A stretch of 64,000 nucleotides of DNA from Otis tarda (Eukaryota > Chordata > Aves > Otidiformes > Otididae): contig CM048554.1 of assembly GCA_026413225.1 (NCBI GenBank), positions 92,173,963 through 92,237,962 of the forward strand, given 5' to 3'. Under the pieces are notes generated by a model that saw only the letters and a list, made by a program, of their open reading frames with translations, was not told the DNA's origin and searched no databases. Positions 24,765 to 34,215 of this stretch are shown here, in pieces; positions within the stretch are counted from its first letter, which is position 1, and every line of letters starts with the position of its first letter. The position numbers and the translations under genes are program-made.

Positions 24765-27700
24765 GCTTCTCTAGTAACAGCCCCTAAATAATAAGAAATT
24801 GTTGAATAAGAAACTGTCCCTGAAGAAAACCACAAAATATGCATGTGAGAGTATGTGAAGAAGGATGTGTTTAGATAAATAAGCCTAAATATTATTCTGA
24901 AATGCTACAACTGGAAATACATCATATATCTGTGCAGGAAAATAATTCTGTACAGTGAAATAAAAAAAAATCTTTTGTACGTTGTCTATTGCACTATTTC
25001 AAGAGCTGTTTAAGATGTTGTCTGCCATATTTCTTTTGAAATAAATTATACAAGTTTGAATGAAGTACATACAAGATCCTGTAATAATAGGGAGTGTGGT
25101 AGATAGGTAGGTGAACAGAAAAAAAACATAGAGGCTGAGCTCTCTGCAAAGACCTCTAGTTGCATACACTTCACTCAGTTTTATGCTAATGTGAGTGATG
25201 CTGGTCTCATCTGGTACAAAATCTCTGCATTTAACTTGCAAGGCTTTGTGAAGTCTCTGTAAGGAAATATGTCCCACTTCAAAAACGTTCAACTCAAATG
25301 AAGGAAAAGGGGTGAAATACTTTTATTTGATTTTCCCTGGTAATTTGATAATATTTTTATCTATTTATTTGAGAGCTGATGAAAAGCATTGCATTCACTA
25401 TAGACAACATCTTAGCAAACATTGCTCTGCAGAAAAGCATTGGAAACAATGTATTGCTGAATGAGCATTTTAGAAAATACATCTAGAATAATCAGAAAAA
25501 CCTACAATCTGACTAAGTGAAATGACAGTTTCATAAGTCTCAAAATGGTTCCCTCCAAAATAGTCAGGAGATGCATAGGAAGATGGTTTTAATAATGCCA
25601 CACTTAATAAAGGAGATGTACAAAGTAAATAAACTGCTATCAGATTTCAGCAGATGTCTTTGTTTTCTCCCAAATGTTTCCTGCTGTGTTTTTCATGCTT
25701 GATGCTGAAGATTAAACAGAAAAACTAAAAAGGGAACAAACAAAAAATAGCCTTTTATACTCCCAGTGGTTCTCTTTCTGTTTTCATTTATGCCAGCTGA
25801 AATAACTGCAACTTCTTGGCTTACTTCCTGCTACTTTTCATAATTAGATGATGTACTTTGTGGCCCTACTAAATTCACCAGAATTGGGAAAATTTCTTAT
25901 GATGTCATATGTCTATTATGAGATGAATTATATTTATTCCTTTATTGCTTTTCACAGAAGGTCAAGATCCACAGGCCATGGAATGAATCTGCAAATATCA
26001 GTGACAAATATGAAGCTTGCAGCATGGTAAACACTAAGATGAACATCTGCAACATGACAGAAATGGAACTCTGAATGACATGATGGTAAGATCACTGGCA
26101 ACAGGAGAACAAATTTGCTCTTGTAAAAGAAGAACGACAAAGTGTATCCAACAGAAAATTCAGATTTGTCCCTTGTATGACATATCCCACATACCATGTT
26201 TTCTGTGTACAGAATCTCAGCAGGCAGAAGGTAAACCTAAAAACCAAGGCACCTTGAGTGCGTATCCCTTTTTGAAAAAGTAGTTTGATTTGAAGAAGTG
26301 GGATCAGTAAAAGAGGGTATAAGCATAGAATATTAATTGAAGAGTGAGTCTCCCAAATGCACTCTAGGGCCCAGAAGTTGTAAGGCTTTAATTTTCCACT
26401 TCTGCGTCAAATCTGGAAGGAACCTGTGAAGATGAGGAAATAGTGCAACCCTAAGCAGGGTTGAACAGGAAAGGCTCAGTTCTTCTGGTTGCAAGCCTGG
26501 ACATAATCTTTACTGTGTCTGATATGAATTGAGGGGATTTCTTTCAGATGGATTATTCTGTGCTGATAAATTAATATAGAAATATTATTCAGCTAGGCTT
26601 TTAGTGTCTGGGATTGAGTATCTACAGTATTTTTAAAATCCAGTTCTTGATTCTGAGTGTATACTGGCTAAAATTACCTGTCATTTTCAGCCATTCTTAC
26701 AAGGAAATGATTAGCAGTTCAGAGATTAGCAGATATGATTAGCATATCATAATATGTGTTTTTATACACGTAATCTGACCAACTGAAGCTAGGATGGTGT
26801 TATTTCTTTAAATGGTTGAATTCAACAAAACAATTCAGTATAATTCCAGGGGGAGAGATTTAACTGTGAGGTCTTGGCAGGTGATTAGGAATATACCCGC
26901 TATCTCACAAGTCTCAGGCAGAAAGAATATGAAGCATAGAGAAACCACTTCTAAAGGAAACTCTTAGTATTTAAACCTATTAAAAGAGTCAAGATAAAAT
27001 TCTTGTTAGCTGATTGCTCATTAAGTGTGACTAAATCCACAGCTGAAGAAGTTCATTTGAATATCTGCATTATGCAAACTCTAATTTTCAACCAGACAGA
27101 AAAGATGTGTTGTCACATGGACATGTTCCTAGTGATGACAGTCATATTAGAAGATTTTGGTGGTCCTTGCAGACAGCGAGTAAAATCCAAAGGGTTAAAA
27201 AGAAGCAGAAATATGAGTAGCTTGTGTCAAATTACAGTTCAGAAAATGCAAAAAATATTTTGACAATAGCAAAAAATTTAATTCAAAGTTATATAGTAGT
27301 GGCAGAAAGTATAACTTGATAGCTAGAGAAGTAATAGTTCCATGTTAAGTTTTTGTGTAACCTGTGCATTTATTTCCATTTCTGCTGTAGCTACAAATCC
27401 AGCATTTTCTAAAAGTAACAGGTAATGTAACAGGATGGTAGTTTTGTCAGAGAAGCACTGATTGTGAGGTAAGATGCCTGTTTCATATTTATTAATCCTT
27501 GTTTTCATATCTAGGATGTATTTAGGCATTTCAGTGTGAAAAATGAGTAATATTTGAAAACACATGAGCAGTTGCTTTTTGTTGGTATTATCACACAAGT
27601 TCCAACTTGACACATAAATACCAGATAATTTAATGGTTACCACACAAATCTCAAGCATTAAAAATTATCCCTTTGTTTCTCAGGCCTTGAAAATATAGTG

Positions 27701-28589
27701 GATTTGTAATAACATGTAATTAGCTCTGTCTAATGTCAGTCACAACTTCTGACATTATCTATGAACATGCAAAATTTTTCCCAATTACAGGAAAAATAAG
27801 GCATGTCCCTTTCTCCTTTTAATATCTTTGTTTATAAAGCATGACTTGAGGGTGCCTGAAAACAAAGACCATATAAGCTCAGTCCACTTAAAACATGGAA
27901 ACATATTGAAAAATTTGACAAAGTTATTATAAAGCATGGCAGTGTGTATAAATATGATATATTCATCCTGTGAACAGTAAAGCATGGAACTAATTTTAAT
28001 TTGACATTTGGTAACGTATTATATAAGGCTGCCTAGTGAAAATTTATAATATCTCTCTTAGGTAAATACATGAATAGTTAAGCAAATTGGAAACAAAGAA
28101 TGATTAATGTGGAAAAAATTATGGTGTCACAAAACCTATATGTAGTTTTTCAACTGCAGAAGTAGGATTATACAGTAATCATTTTACAGCTATCACAGCT
28201 GGAAGTGAGGAATGGATATACGCAATGAAATCCAGTATACAACGTAAATTATATAATTTCACAATCTGTTCTTTCTAACAATTTTGTAGCTGACTTGGGG
28301 CATATATTTCAAGAAAATGCCTAACATTAATTTAGAGATTTCAAGTGATGAACAAAGCTCACATTCATTCCTTACCTTTTCCATTTGTCATTTACATTCA
28401 GCTAAAGAAAAAGATTTGACACTAAAATAGCTAAGACTGAAACATCCAACTAAAAAACTCTTTTTACTTGACAGCAAAGCCAAATATTGTCTCTATCAAT
28501 GAAAGATATCTTATTTTTAAGATATTATCTTACTTTTAAGACTCTTCAAATGACATGCTTACAGCATTTGTGATATTTCAGAATGCAGT
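24765..28589. other. AT-rich non-coding stretch
   Basis: No open frame with a recognisable domain and no identifiable transposon. Short antisense and sense frames overlap one another. It looks like ordinary intergenic or intronic DNA. Confidence 0.55.
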
Positions 28590-28692
28590 GCGAGCTGCCA
28601 AATCCAGCAGCCCAAGAGATGAGACTGCCACAACTCCACATCCCCAGGTCTATCCTGTAGCGCGGCTGGACCTAGGTATGTATTCCCAATAG

Positions 28693-28740
28693 GTACACAC
28701 ACATACACACATGTATACAGCACATGTGTACACATATACC
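28693..28740. repeat. (CA)-rich microsatellite
   Basis: An ACACAT/ACACATGT-rich stretch, visible directly. It is probably part of the degenerate tandem array that continues beyond the inserted LTR. Confidence 0.65.
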
Positions 28741-28759
28741 TGGGTGCACAAATTAACAT

Positions 28760-28895
28760 ACAGAAACATTGGCACAAACATAGATGGCACATGTGGCCTA
28801 AACTTGTCCCCATCATGACATCTTCCAGTTAGTGGGAAATACACATCTGTCTGTACTTGTATGTACATACAATATGGATGCCCCTGGTAAACAGC
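28760..28895. repeat. Degenerate tandem array, left part
   Basis: This segment shares CTTCCAGTTAG (28822-28832) and nearby 'acattggcac' and 'cacatgt' motifs with the array beyond the LTR. Removing the LTR and one target copy puts the two CTTCCAGTTAG motifs about 116 bp apart. That matches the unit length of the right part, so the LTR seems to have landed inside an existing array. Confidence 0.5.
28891..28895. repeat. Target site duplication (left) of the LTR
   Basis: ACAGC directly precedes the LTR's 5' TG and is repeated exactly at 30043-30047 after its terminal CA. A 5 bp duplication fits ERVL-type integration. Confidence 0.8.
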
Positions 28896-29068
28896 TGTCG
28901 TGGTTTTGTTAGTGAAGGGGGGCCTAAGGTGGTAGCTTCTGTAGGAAACTGCTAGAAGTTGCTCCCCTTTGTTCAGTGGACTTGGCCAGGCTTAGGGCGG
29001 ACTCGCTGCTGGCCAAGGCCGAGCCGATTGGTAGCAGAATGTTCCATGATAACGCCTCTGTGATAACG

Positions 29069-29076
29069 TATTTAAG
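29069..29076 (+). promoter_or_regulatory. TATA-like box of the LTR
   Basis: TATTTAAG lies about 170 bp into the LTR, upstream of a purine-rich leader. Position and sequence suit an LTR promoter, which would start transcription near 29100. This is inferred. Confidence 0.4.
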
Positions 29077-29342
29077 AAGGGGAAAACAGAAAAAAAAAGA
29101 GAGGAGAGAAGATGTAAAGAAGCCGAGAGGGGGCAGAGGCGCAGAGGGGGAGGCGCAGGCCTCGTGGGCCTTGCAGGCCTCAACCTCTGGCCTCTCGCCA
29201 GGCAGCTGACTGGGCCCGACTCGGTCCGGCCTGGCTGCAAGGAGTGGAGAGGAGATGAGAAGTGAATAAGATGTAAAAAAAGAACCTGAGAGACATCTAC
29301 CAGCCTGTTGTGAGGAATGGCTGCAGACGCCAAGGTCAGTTC

Positions 29343-29645
29343 AGAAGGAGGGGGAGGAGTAATGCAGCTCCTGGCCAAGATTCCCCTGCAGCCTGTGGTG
29401 ACGACCATGGTGGAGCAGGTTGTCCCCCTGCAGCCCATGGAGGTCCACGGAGGAGCAGAGATCCACTTGGAGCCCGTGAAGGACCCCGTACCGGGGGAGG
29501 TGGATGCCTGAAGGCAGCTGTGGCCTGTGGAGGGCCCGCTGGGGCAGCCGTTCTGGAGAGACTGTACTCCGTGGAAGAGATGACCCACACCGGAGCAGTT
29601 CCACGAAGGACTGTGGCCCGTGGGAGGGACCCCACAACAGAGCAG
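29343..29645 (+). repeat. Six degenerate repeats inside the LTR
   Basis: A motif of the form GC(C)CGTGG(A)GGACC...GGAGCAG recurs. Its CGTGG/CATGG core falls near 29395, 29437, 29476, 29527, 29570 and 29620. Spacing is 39-51 bp, so the units vary in length. The array lies between the TATA-like box and AATAAA, inside the part that would be transcribed. I recall similar internal arrays in related avian LTRs, which may vary in copy number. Confidence 0.65.
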
Positions 29646-29853
29646 GGGAGGAATGTGAGGAGTTCTTCCCCCGAGCATGAAGCAGCGGCGTGAAAACAAC
29701 GTATGATGAACTGACTGCAACCCCCATTCCCTCTTCCCCCCTGTGCCGCTCGGTGGTGGGGGGGAGGTAGTAGAGATAATGTTAAGCTTGGGAAGAGGGA
29801 GGGGTGGATGGAGGTTATCTTGTTCCCTGTCTCATTATCCTGCTGTTTGTAGT

Positions 29854-29859
29854 AATAAA
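29854..29859 (+). terminator. Polyadenylation signal of the LTR
   Basis: AATAAA about 180 bp before the LTR's 3' end, immediately upstream of the conserved 'agttttcccc' segment. This is the expected place for a retroviral R/U5 poly(A) signal. Confidence 0.6.
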
Positions 29860-30042
29860 TGAATAGTTTTCCCCAAGTCGAGTCTGTTTTGCCCGTGATG
29901 GTAACTTTAAGAATTTCTCCCTGTCCTTATCTCAAACCTCGAGCCGTTTTTCCTTATATTTTCTCTCCCTGTTCTCTCGGAGGGTGGGGGGAGTGAGAGA
30001 GAGACTGCGTAGTATGGTCCTGATCAGGGTTGAACTACGACA

Positions 30043-30440
30043 ACAGCATAGACATTGGCAGCCTAGTTCCTGGCCCTGGACCTCCTGTCCTTCCAGTTAG
30101 CTTGCATGCCCACATGTACATTGGCACCTACATTCATGCAGTGTGGGTCTCTTCATAGCTGGGGGCCACAGCCTTGCTCCAGCTGCAGGTACAGACTGCC
30201 TTACACACCAACACACACCACACACACCAATGCACTGTGGATCTCTCCCATAACTGATCTCAGATTTGGTTTACTCAGGGCTTGGCCCTTGGATCCTCCC
30301 ATCCCCAGTTGCCTCATGCATACACATACTCAAGCAAATGAGTGGGTCTCTCAATCAACCCACCCAGACACACTGTCTCCTCAGTCATTGGCGTGGGCCA
30401 ATTGGTATCTCCAGTAGTCAACTCTAGGGTCCTCCACCCA
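30043..30440. repeat. Degenerate tandem array, right part (~95-105 bp units)
   Basis: The phrase GTGG(G/A)TCTCT recurs at 30143, 30237 and 30342, giving 94 and 105 bp periods. Each is preceded by a CA-rich segment (catgcccacatg, ttacacaccaacacac, catgcatacacat) and by a GGCCCTGGACCT-like or GGCCCTTGGATCC-like start. The first 5 bp (ACAGC) are the right target duplication of the LTR. Unit similarity is low, so the array is old. Its family is unknown to me. Confidence 0.55.
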
Positions 30441-30831
30441 TTGTAGACTTATGGGTGCTTCAGTAGCTGTCTCCCAAATCTCACATATGCATGCAGAATA
30501 GAGTCCTTCTACCCAGGAAAATACACATGGAAGGAGACAGGACAGGCTGTACTGATCAGGCACTTGTTTGTACAAGCACATGGCCAGACAAGTGTTCTGC
30601 CCAGCCCTGTTAACATGTGACCATCCCCTTTTAGTCTGTAATCTATTTCCCTATGCTTCTTCCTCCATAAACCACCTTAATCCCTCCCTTTCCCCACTCT
30701 TGCTTCTTCCCCCAAACATCCCATAATAAGTCTTGTACAATCCCAAGATTCTCTTCTGTGCACATAATGAGCCCTATATGTGGATATATGGGGCAGTAGG
30801 CAGTGAAGTGACCCAGAGAGCCTCTTGACTT
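30441..30831. other. Unclassified sequence between array and CR1
   Basis: Pyrimidine-rich, balanced-composition sequence with no open frame of note. It joins the array to the CR1 3' tail without a visible boundary, so it probably belongs to the same host element. Confidence 0.4.
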
Positions 30832-30854
30832 AGAATCATAGAATCATAGAATGA
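30832..30854 (-). repeat. CR1 3' tail repeat
   Basis: Two to three 8 bp units, ATTCTATG on the element's own strand, mark the exact 3' end of the LINE. This tail is diagnostic for CR1 retrotransposons of birds and reptiles, which lack poly(A) tails. Confidence 0.9.
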
Positions 30855-30923
30855 TTAGAGTTGGAAGGGACCTTCAAAGGTCATCTAGTCCAACCCCCCT
30901 GCAAGAAGCAGGGACATCTCTGA

Positions 30924-31622
30924 CTAGATCAGGTTGCTCAGAGCCTCATCCAGCCTGGCCTTGAACATTTCCAGGGATGGGGCATCCACCACCTCTCTGG
31001 GCAACCTGTTCCAGTGCTCTACAACTCTCATTGTAAAAAATTTTTTTCTAATATCTAATCTAAACCTAGCTCCTTCTAATTTAAACCCATTACCCCTTGT
31101 CCTATCACAACAGGCCCTACTGAACAGCTTCTCCCCATCTTTCCTGTAGGCCCCCTTGAGGTATTGGAAGACCGCTATCAGGTCTCCCCGGAGCCTCCTC
31201 TTCTCCAGGCTGAACAGCCCCAACTCTCTCAGCCTGTCCTCATACGAGAGGTGCTCCAGCCCTCTGATCATCTTTGTGGCCCTCCTCTGGACCCTTTCCA
31301 ACTGGTCCATGTCCTTCTTATGTTGGGGACTCCAGAACTGGATGCAGTACTCCAGGTGGGGTCTCACCAGGGCAGAGTAGAGGGGCAGAATCACCTCCCT
31401 CGACCTGCTGGCCACGCTCCTCTTGATGCAGCCCAGGATGCGGTTGGCCTTCTGGGCCGCAAGGGCGCATTGCCGGCTCATGTTGAGCCTCTCGTCTACC
31501 AGCACTCCCAAGTCCTTCTCCTCAGGGCTGCTCTCAATCCATTCTCCGCCCAGCCTGTATTTGTGCCTGGGATTGCCACGACCCAGGTGCAGGACCTTGC
31601 ACTTGGCCCTGTTGAACTTCAT
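30924..31622 (-). pseudogene. CR1 ORF2 C-terminal part (232 codons, after frameshift)
   Basis: This frame continues the CR1 reverse transcriptase after the break near 31666. It encodes the RT thumb and C-terminal region. It starts at an internal Met ([13 protein letters not shown]), followed by the CR1 landmarks [20 protein letters not shown] (about residues 24-43), [34 protein letters not shown] and [16 protein letters not shown]. It ends ALSNLI and a stop at 30924, which is the usual ORF2 end. The frame is open throughout, with no internal stop. It overlaps the upstream frame by 4 bp, but this is the product of a 1-base deletion rather than a natural gene boundary. It is unlikely to be translated by itself. 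Confidence 0.93.
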
Positions 31623-33874
31623 GAGGTTGGCACGGGCCCACCTCTCCAGCCTGTCCAGGTCCCTCGGATGGCATCCCTCCCTTCCAGCGAGTCGACGGCA
31701 TCACACAGCTTGGTGTCATTGGCGAACTTGCTGAGGGTGCACTCTATCCCACTGTCCATGTCGCCGACAAAGATGTTGAACAGGGCCGGGCCCAACACGG
31801 ACCCCTGAGGGACGCCACTGGTGACCGGTCTCCACTTGGACATTGAGCCGTTGACCACCACTCTCTGAGTGCGGCCATCCAGCCAACTCCTTATCCACCG
31901 AGTGGTCCATCCATCGAACCCATGCCTCTCTAGTTTAGAGAGTAGGATGTCATGCGGGACAGTGTCAAAAGCTTTGCACAAGTCCAGGTAGACAATATCC
32001 GTTGCCCGTCCCTTGTCCACCGATGCTGTTACCCCGTCATAAAAGGCCACCAAATTGGTCAGGCACGATCTGCCCTTGGTGAAGCCATGTTGGCTGTCAC
32101 CAACCACCTCCTTGCTCTCCATGTGCCTTAGCATGGTTTCCAGGAGAATCTGCTCCATGACCTTGCCAGGCACGGAGGTGAGGCTGACCGGCCTGTAGTT
32201 GCCCGGGTCTTCCTTACTCCCCTTTTTAAAAATGGGGGTTATGTTCCCTCTCTTCCAGTCATCGGGGACCTCACCAGACCACCACGATTTCTCAAATATG
32301 ATGGCCAGTGGCTTGGCAACTTCATCCGCCAGTTCCCTCAGGACGCGCGGATGGATCTCATCAGGCCCCATGGACTTGTGCACCTTCAAGTTCCTTAGAT
32401 GGTCCTGAACCTGCTCTTCGAGCACCGTGGGTGGTTCTTCATCCTCGCTGTCCCTGCCTGTGCCTTCCACAGCTTGGGTGGGGAGACAAGAGCCCTTATC
32501 AGTGAAGACTGAGGCAAAAAAGTCATTGAGTACCTCAGCCTTCTCCACATCCCGGGTAACCACGACACCCGTTACCTTCCGGAGGGGGCCTACATTCTCC
32601 TTGGATTTTCTTTTGTCCCCTACATACCTGTAAAAGCTTTTCTTGTTACTTTTTATATCCCTGGCCAGATTCGATTCCGTCAGGGCTTTAGCCTTCCTCA
32701 CCCTATCTCTGGCCACTCGCACAGCCACTCGGTAGTCCTCCCAGGCTACCTGTCCCCGCTTCCACCCTCTATAGGCTTCCTTCTTTACTTTCAGTTGGTC
32801 CAGGAGCTCCTTGCTCATCCACGCTGGCCTCCTGGCCTTTTTGCCTGACTTCTTCTTCATCGGGATGCACCTCTGCTGAGCTTGGAGGAGGTGCTCCTTA
32901 AATATGGACCAACTTTCCTGGGCCCCTCTTCCCTCCAGGGCCGCCTCCCATGGCACTTTGCCCATGAGGTTCCTGAAGAGGCCAAAGTCCGCCTTCCGGA
33001 AATCTAGGGCAGAGAGCTTACTGTGCAGTTTCCTCGCTGCCCCATGGATCTTGAATTCCACCGCGTCATGGTCACTGCAGCCAAGGCTGTCCATCAATTT
33101 CACGTCCCCCACCAGCCCCTCCCTGTTGGTGAGCACAAGGTCCAGCATGGCACCCCTCCTTGTCGGCTCCTCTATCGCCTGCAGGAGGAAGTTATCGTCC
33201 ACGCATTCCAGGAACCTCCTGGACTGCCTGTGCCCTGCTGTGTTGTCTCTCCAACAGATGTCAGGGTGGTTGAAGTCCCCCATGAGGACCAGGGCTTGTG
33301 ACCGCTGTGAGGCTGCTCCTATCTGCCTATAGAGCGCCTCGTCTGCTCTGTCTTCCTGGCCAGGCGGTCTGTAACAGACCCCCACCGTAACATCTCCCGT
33401 CCGTCCCTGTCCTCTGATCTTGACCCATAAGCTCTCTGTCAGCTCCTCCCCCATCCCCAGGCGGAGCTCCACGCACTCCAGCCGGTTGCTGACATAGAGA
33501 GCGACACCCCCTCCTCGTCTTCCCTGCCTGTCTTTTCTAAAAAGCCTGTACCCCTCCATGTTGACGCTCCAGTCGTAAGAGTCGTCCCACCACATCTCCG
33601 TGATGCCAACAAGGTCGTAGCCCTGCTCGCGTGCACGCATCTCCAGTTCTTCCTGTTTATTCCCCATGCTGCGTGCATTGGTATAGAGACACTTCAGCAG
33701 GGTCCCCGATAAAACCGACTTGCTGGCTGGAGTGACAGGTGTTCTTTTGTATCGCAGATTAGGTTTATTTGCACCTACCTGCGATCCTTCCCTGACTTCT
33801 GGGCGCTTGGTGCTGGCACTGGCACCATGCCGATAGCCGTGGGCTGAACTGTGCTCCCCCTCCCCCAGCAACAC
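31619..33874 (-). pseudogene. CR1 ORF2: endonuclease and reverse transcriptase, broken near its 3' end
   Basis: The enzyme nicks target DNA and copies CR1 RNA into it. This frame holds 751 codons. The AP-type endonuclease (about residues 58-275) keeps TNARS (65-69), ITEMWW with Glu93, GDFNHPD with Asp200, and CSDHD with Asp268/His269. Reverse transcriptase (about 495 on) keeps [10 protein letters not shown] (503-512), RPVSLTS (561-567), [11 protein letters not shown] (629-639, motif A Asp631) and [11 protein letters not shown] (686-696). Motif C reads FANDT (717-721), with Asn719 where Asp is expected. After residue 736 the frame is lost: compared with the CR1 pattern, one base is missing near 31666, so the last 15 residues are not CR1-like. 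The frame opens with GTG overlapping the ORF1 stop (TAGTG), and the first Met is residue 70. A normal start, if any, is unclear. Confidence 0.95.
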
Positions 33875-34011
33875 TAGTTTAAAGCCCTCCGGACAAGTCT
33901 GGCAAGCCTACGTCCAAGCACACTCTTCCCCTTCTCATTTAGGTGTACGCCATCCTGCCCTAGCAGCCCGGGCTTCTCAAAGCATGCCCCATGGTCAAGA
34001 TACCCAAAGCC
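33874..34011 (-). pseudogene. CR1 ORF1 C-terminal remnant (45 codons)
   Basis: Read on the minus strand, this is the end of CR1 ORF1, which in full-length elements encodes an RNA-binding or esterase-like (SGNH hydrolase) protein. The frame runs from GFGYLD, through DGVHLNEKGK, to [10 protein letters not shown] and a TAG at 33876-33874. The DGVHL motif matches the Asp-x-x-His block that closes the SGNH hydrolase active site in CR1 ORF1. Upstream of 34011 the frame meets a stop and the sequence no longer resembles CR1, so the element is truncated here. Assignment is from family knowledge, without alignment. Confidence 0.8.
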
Positions 34012-34018
34012 CTGGCTG

Positions 34019-34215
34019 TAACTGACTTATTGCGATGGATTTCACCCTGACCATAGATCTCCCAGGACATCCCCAGGAAGGAGAAGGTTGGGGGATCATG
34101 CCTCTGATGGGGTTATTGGTGCTCCCCTGCCCACCGTTGTACCTCTGTACCCTTGTGCCTGAGTAGAGATGAACCTTTTATCCCATAACCTAACACTGAA
34201 TTCTGGACTTTATTA
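34019..34215. other. Remnant beyond the CR1 5' break, possibly LTR-like
   Basis: Balanced-composition sequence of about 200 bp, ending where AT-rich DNA resumes. The phrase 'cccttgtgcctgagtagagatgaacc' recalls the R/U5 end of some avian LTRs, with a mutated poly(A) signal. This is a memory-based resemblance only. It probably belongs to the same host element as 30441-30831, into which the CR1 inserted. Confidence 0.3.

Larger units (their letters stand above)
28896..30042 (+). mobile_element. Complete 1,147 bp solo LTR, avian ERVL-type
   Basis: The element starts TGTCGTGGTT and ends AACTACGACA. These are near-perfect terminal inverted repeats bounded by TG and CA and flanked by an exact 5 bp duplication (ACAGC). 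A TATA-like TATTTAAG lies at 29069-29076 and AATAAA at 29854-29859. A U5-like end with the 'agttttccccaagtcgagtc' signature follows the AATAAA. Between them is a GC-rich region with six degenerate repeats. No internal retroviral region or second LTR flanks it, so it is most likely a solo LTR left by recombination. Open frames on both strands inside it reflect GC-richness. The ERVL label rests on my memory of avian LTRs and on the 5 bp duplication. Confidence 0.85.
30832..34018 (-). mobile_element. CR1 LINE, 3.2 kb, nearly intact ORF2
   Basis: This non-LTR retrotransposon is read from the minus strand. From its 5' side it keeps the last 45 codons of ORF1, ORF2 (endonuclease plus reverse transcriptase), and a short 3' UTR with 'gggggttggactagatgacc'. 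It ends in an ATTCTATG-type tail at 30832-30854. A full-length CR1 is roughly 4.5 kb, so this copy is 5'-truncated inside ORF1. It is the youngest-looking CR1 in the window, with a single apparent frameshift in about 2.9 kb of ORF2. It sits in foreign-looking sequence that also hosts an LTR. No target duplication is seen, as usual for CR1. Confidence 0.96.
28590..34215. mobile_element. Composite nested block (tandem array, LTR, CR1, unknown host element)
   Basis: The composition changes at about 28590 from AT-rich to balanced, and returns to AT-rich near 34215. Inside, in order, are unclassified sequence, a degenerate tandem array split by a complete LTR, more unclassified sequence (30440-30831), a 5'-truncated CR1, and a 200 bp remnant (34019-34215). 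The outer sequence looks foreign to its surroundings and may be non-coding parts of an older retroelement. I could not find its ends or a target duplication. The limits are judged from composition, so they are approximate. Confidence 0.45.

Noticed and set aside
28992-29720. 242-codon minus-strand frame and 127/128-codon frames on both strands
   Set aside because: They lie inside the GC-rich LTR, where stops are rare. They have no recognisable domain and conflict with each other.
31164-31808. Long plus-strand frames (214 codons here, also 142 codons at 32904-33332)
   Set aside because: They are the antisense of CR1 ORF2. The minus strand carries clear endonuclease/RT motifs in order, so these are shadows.
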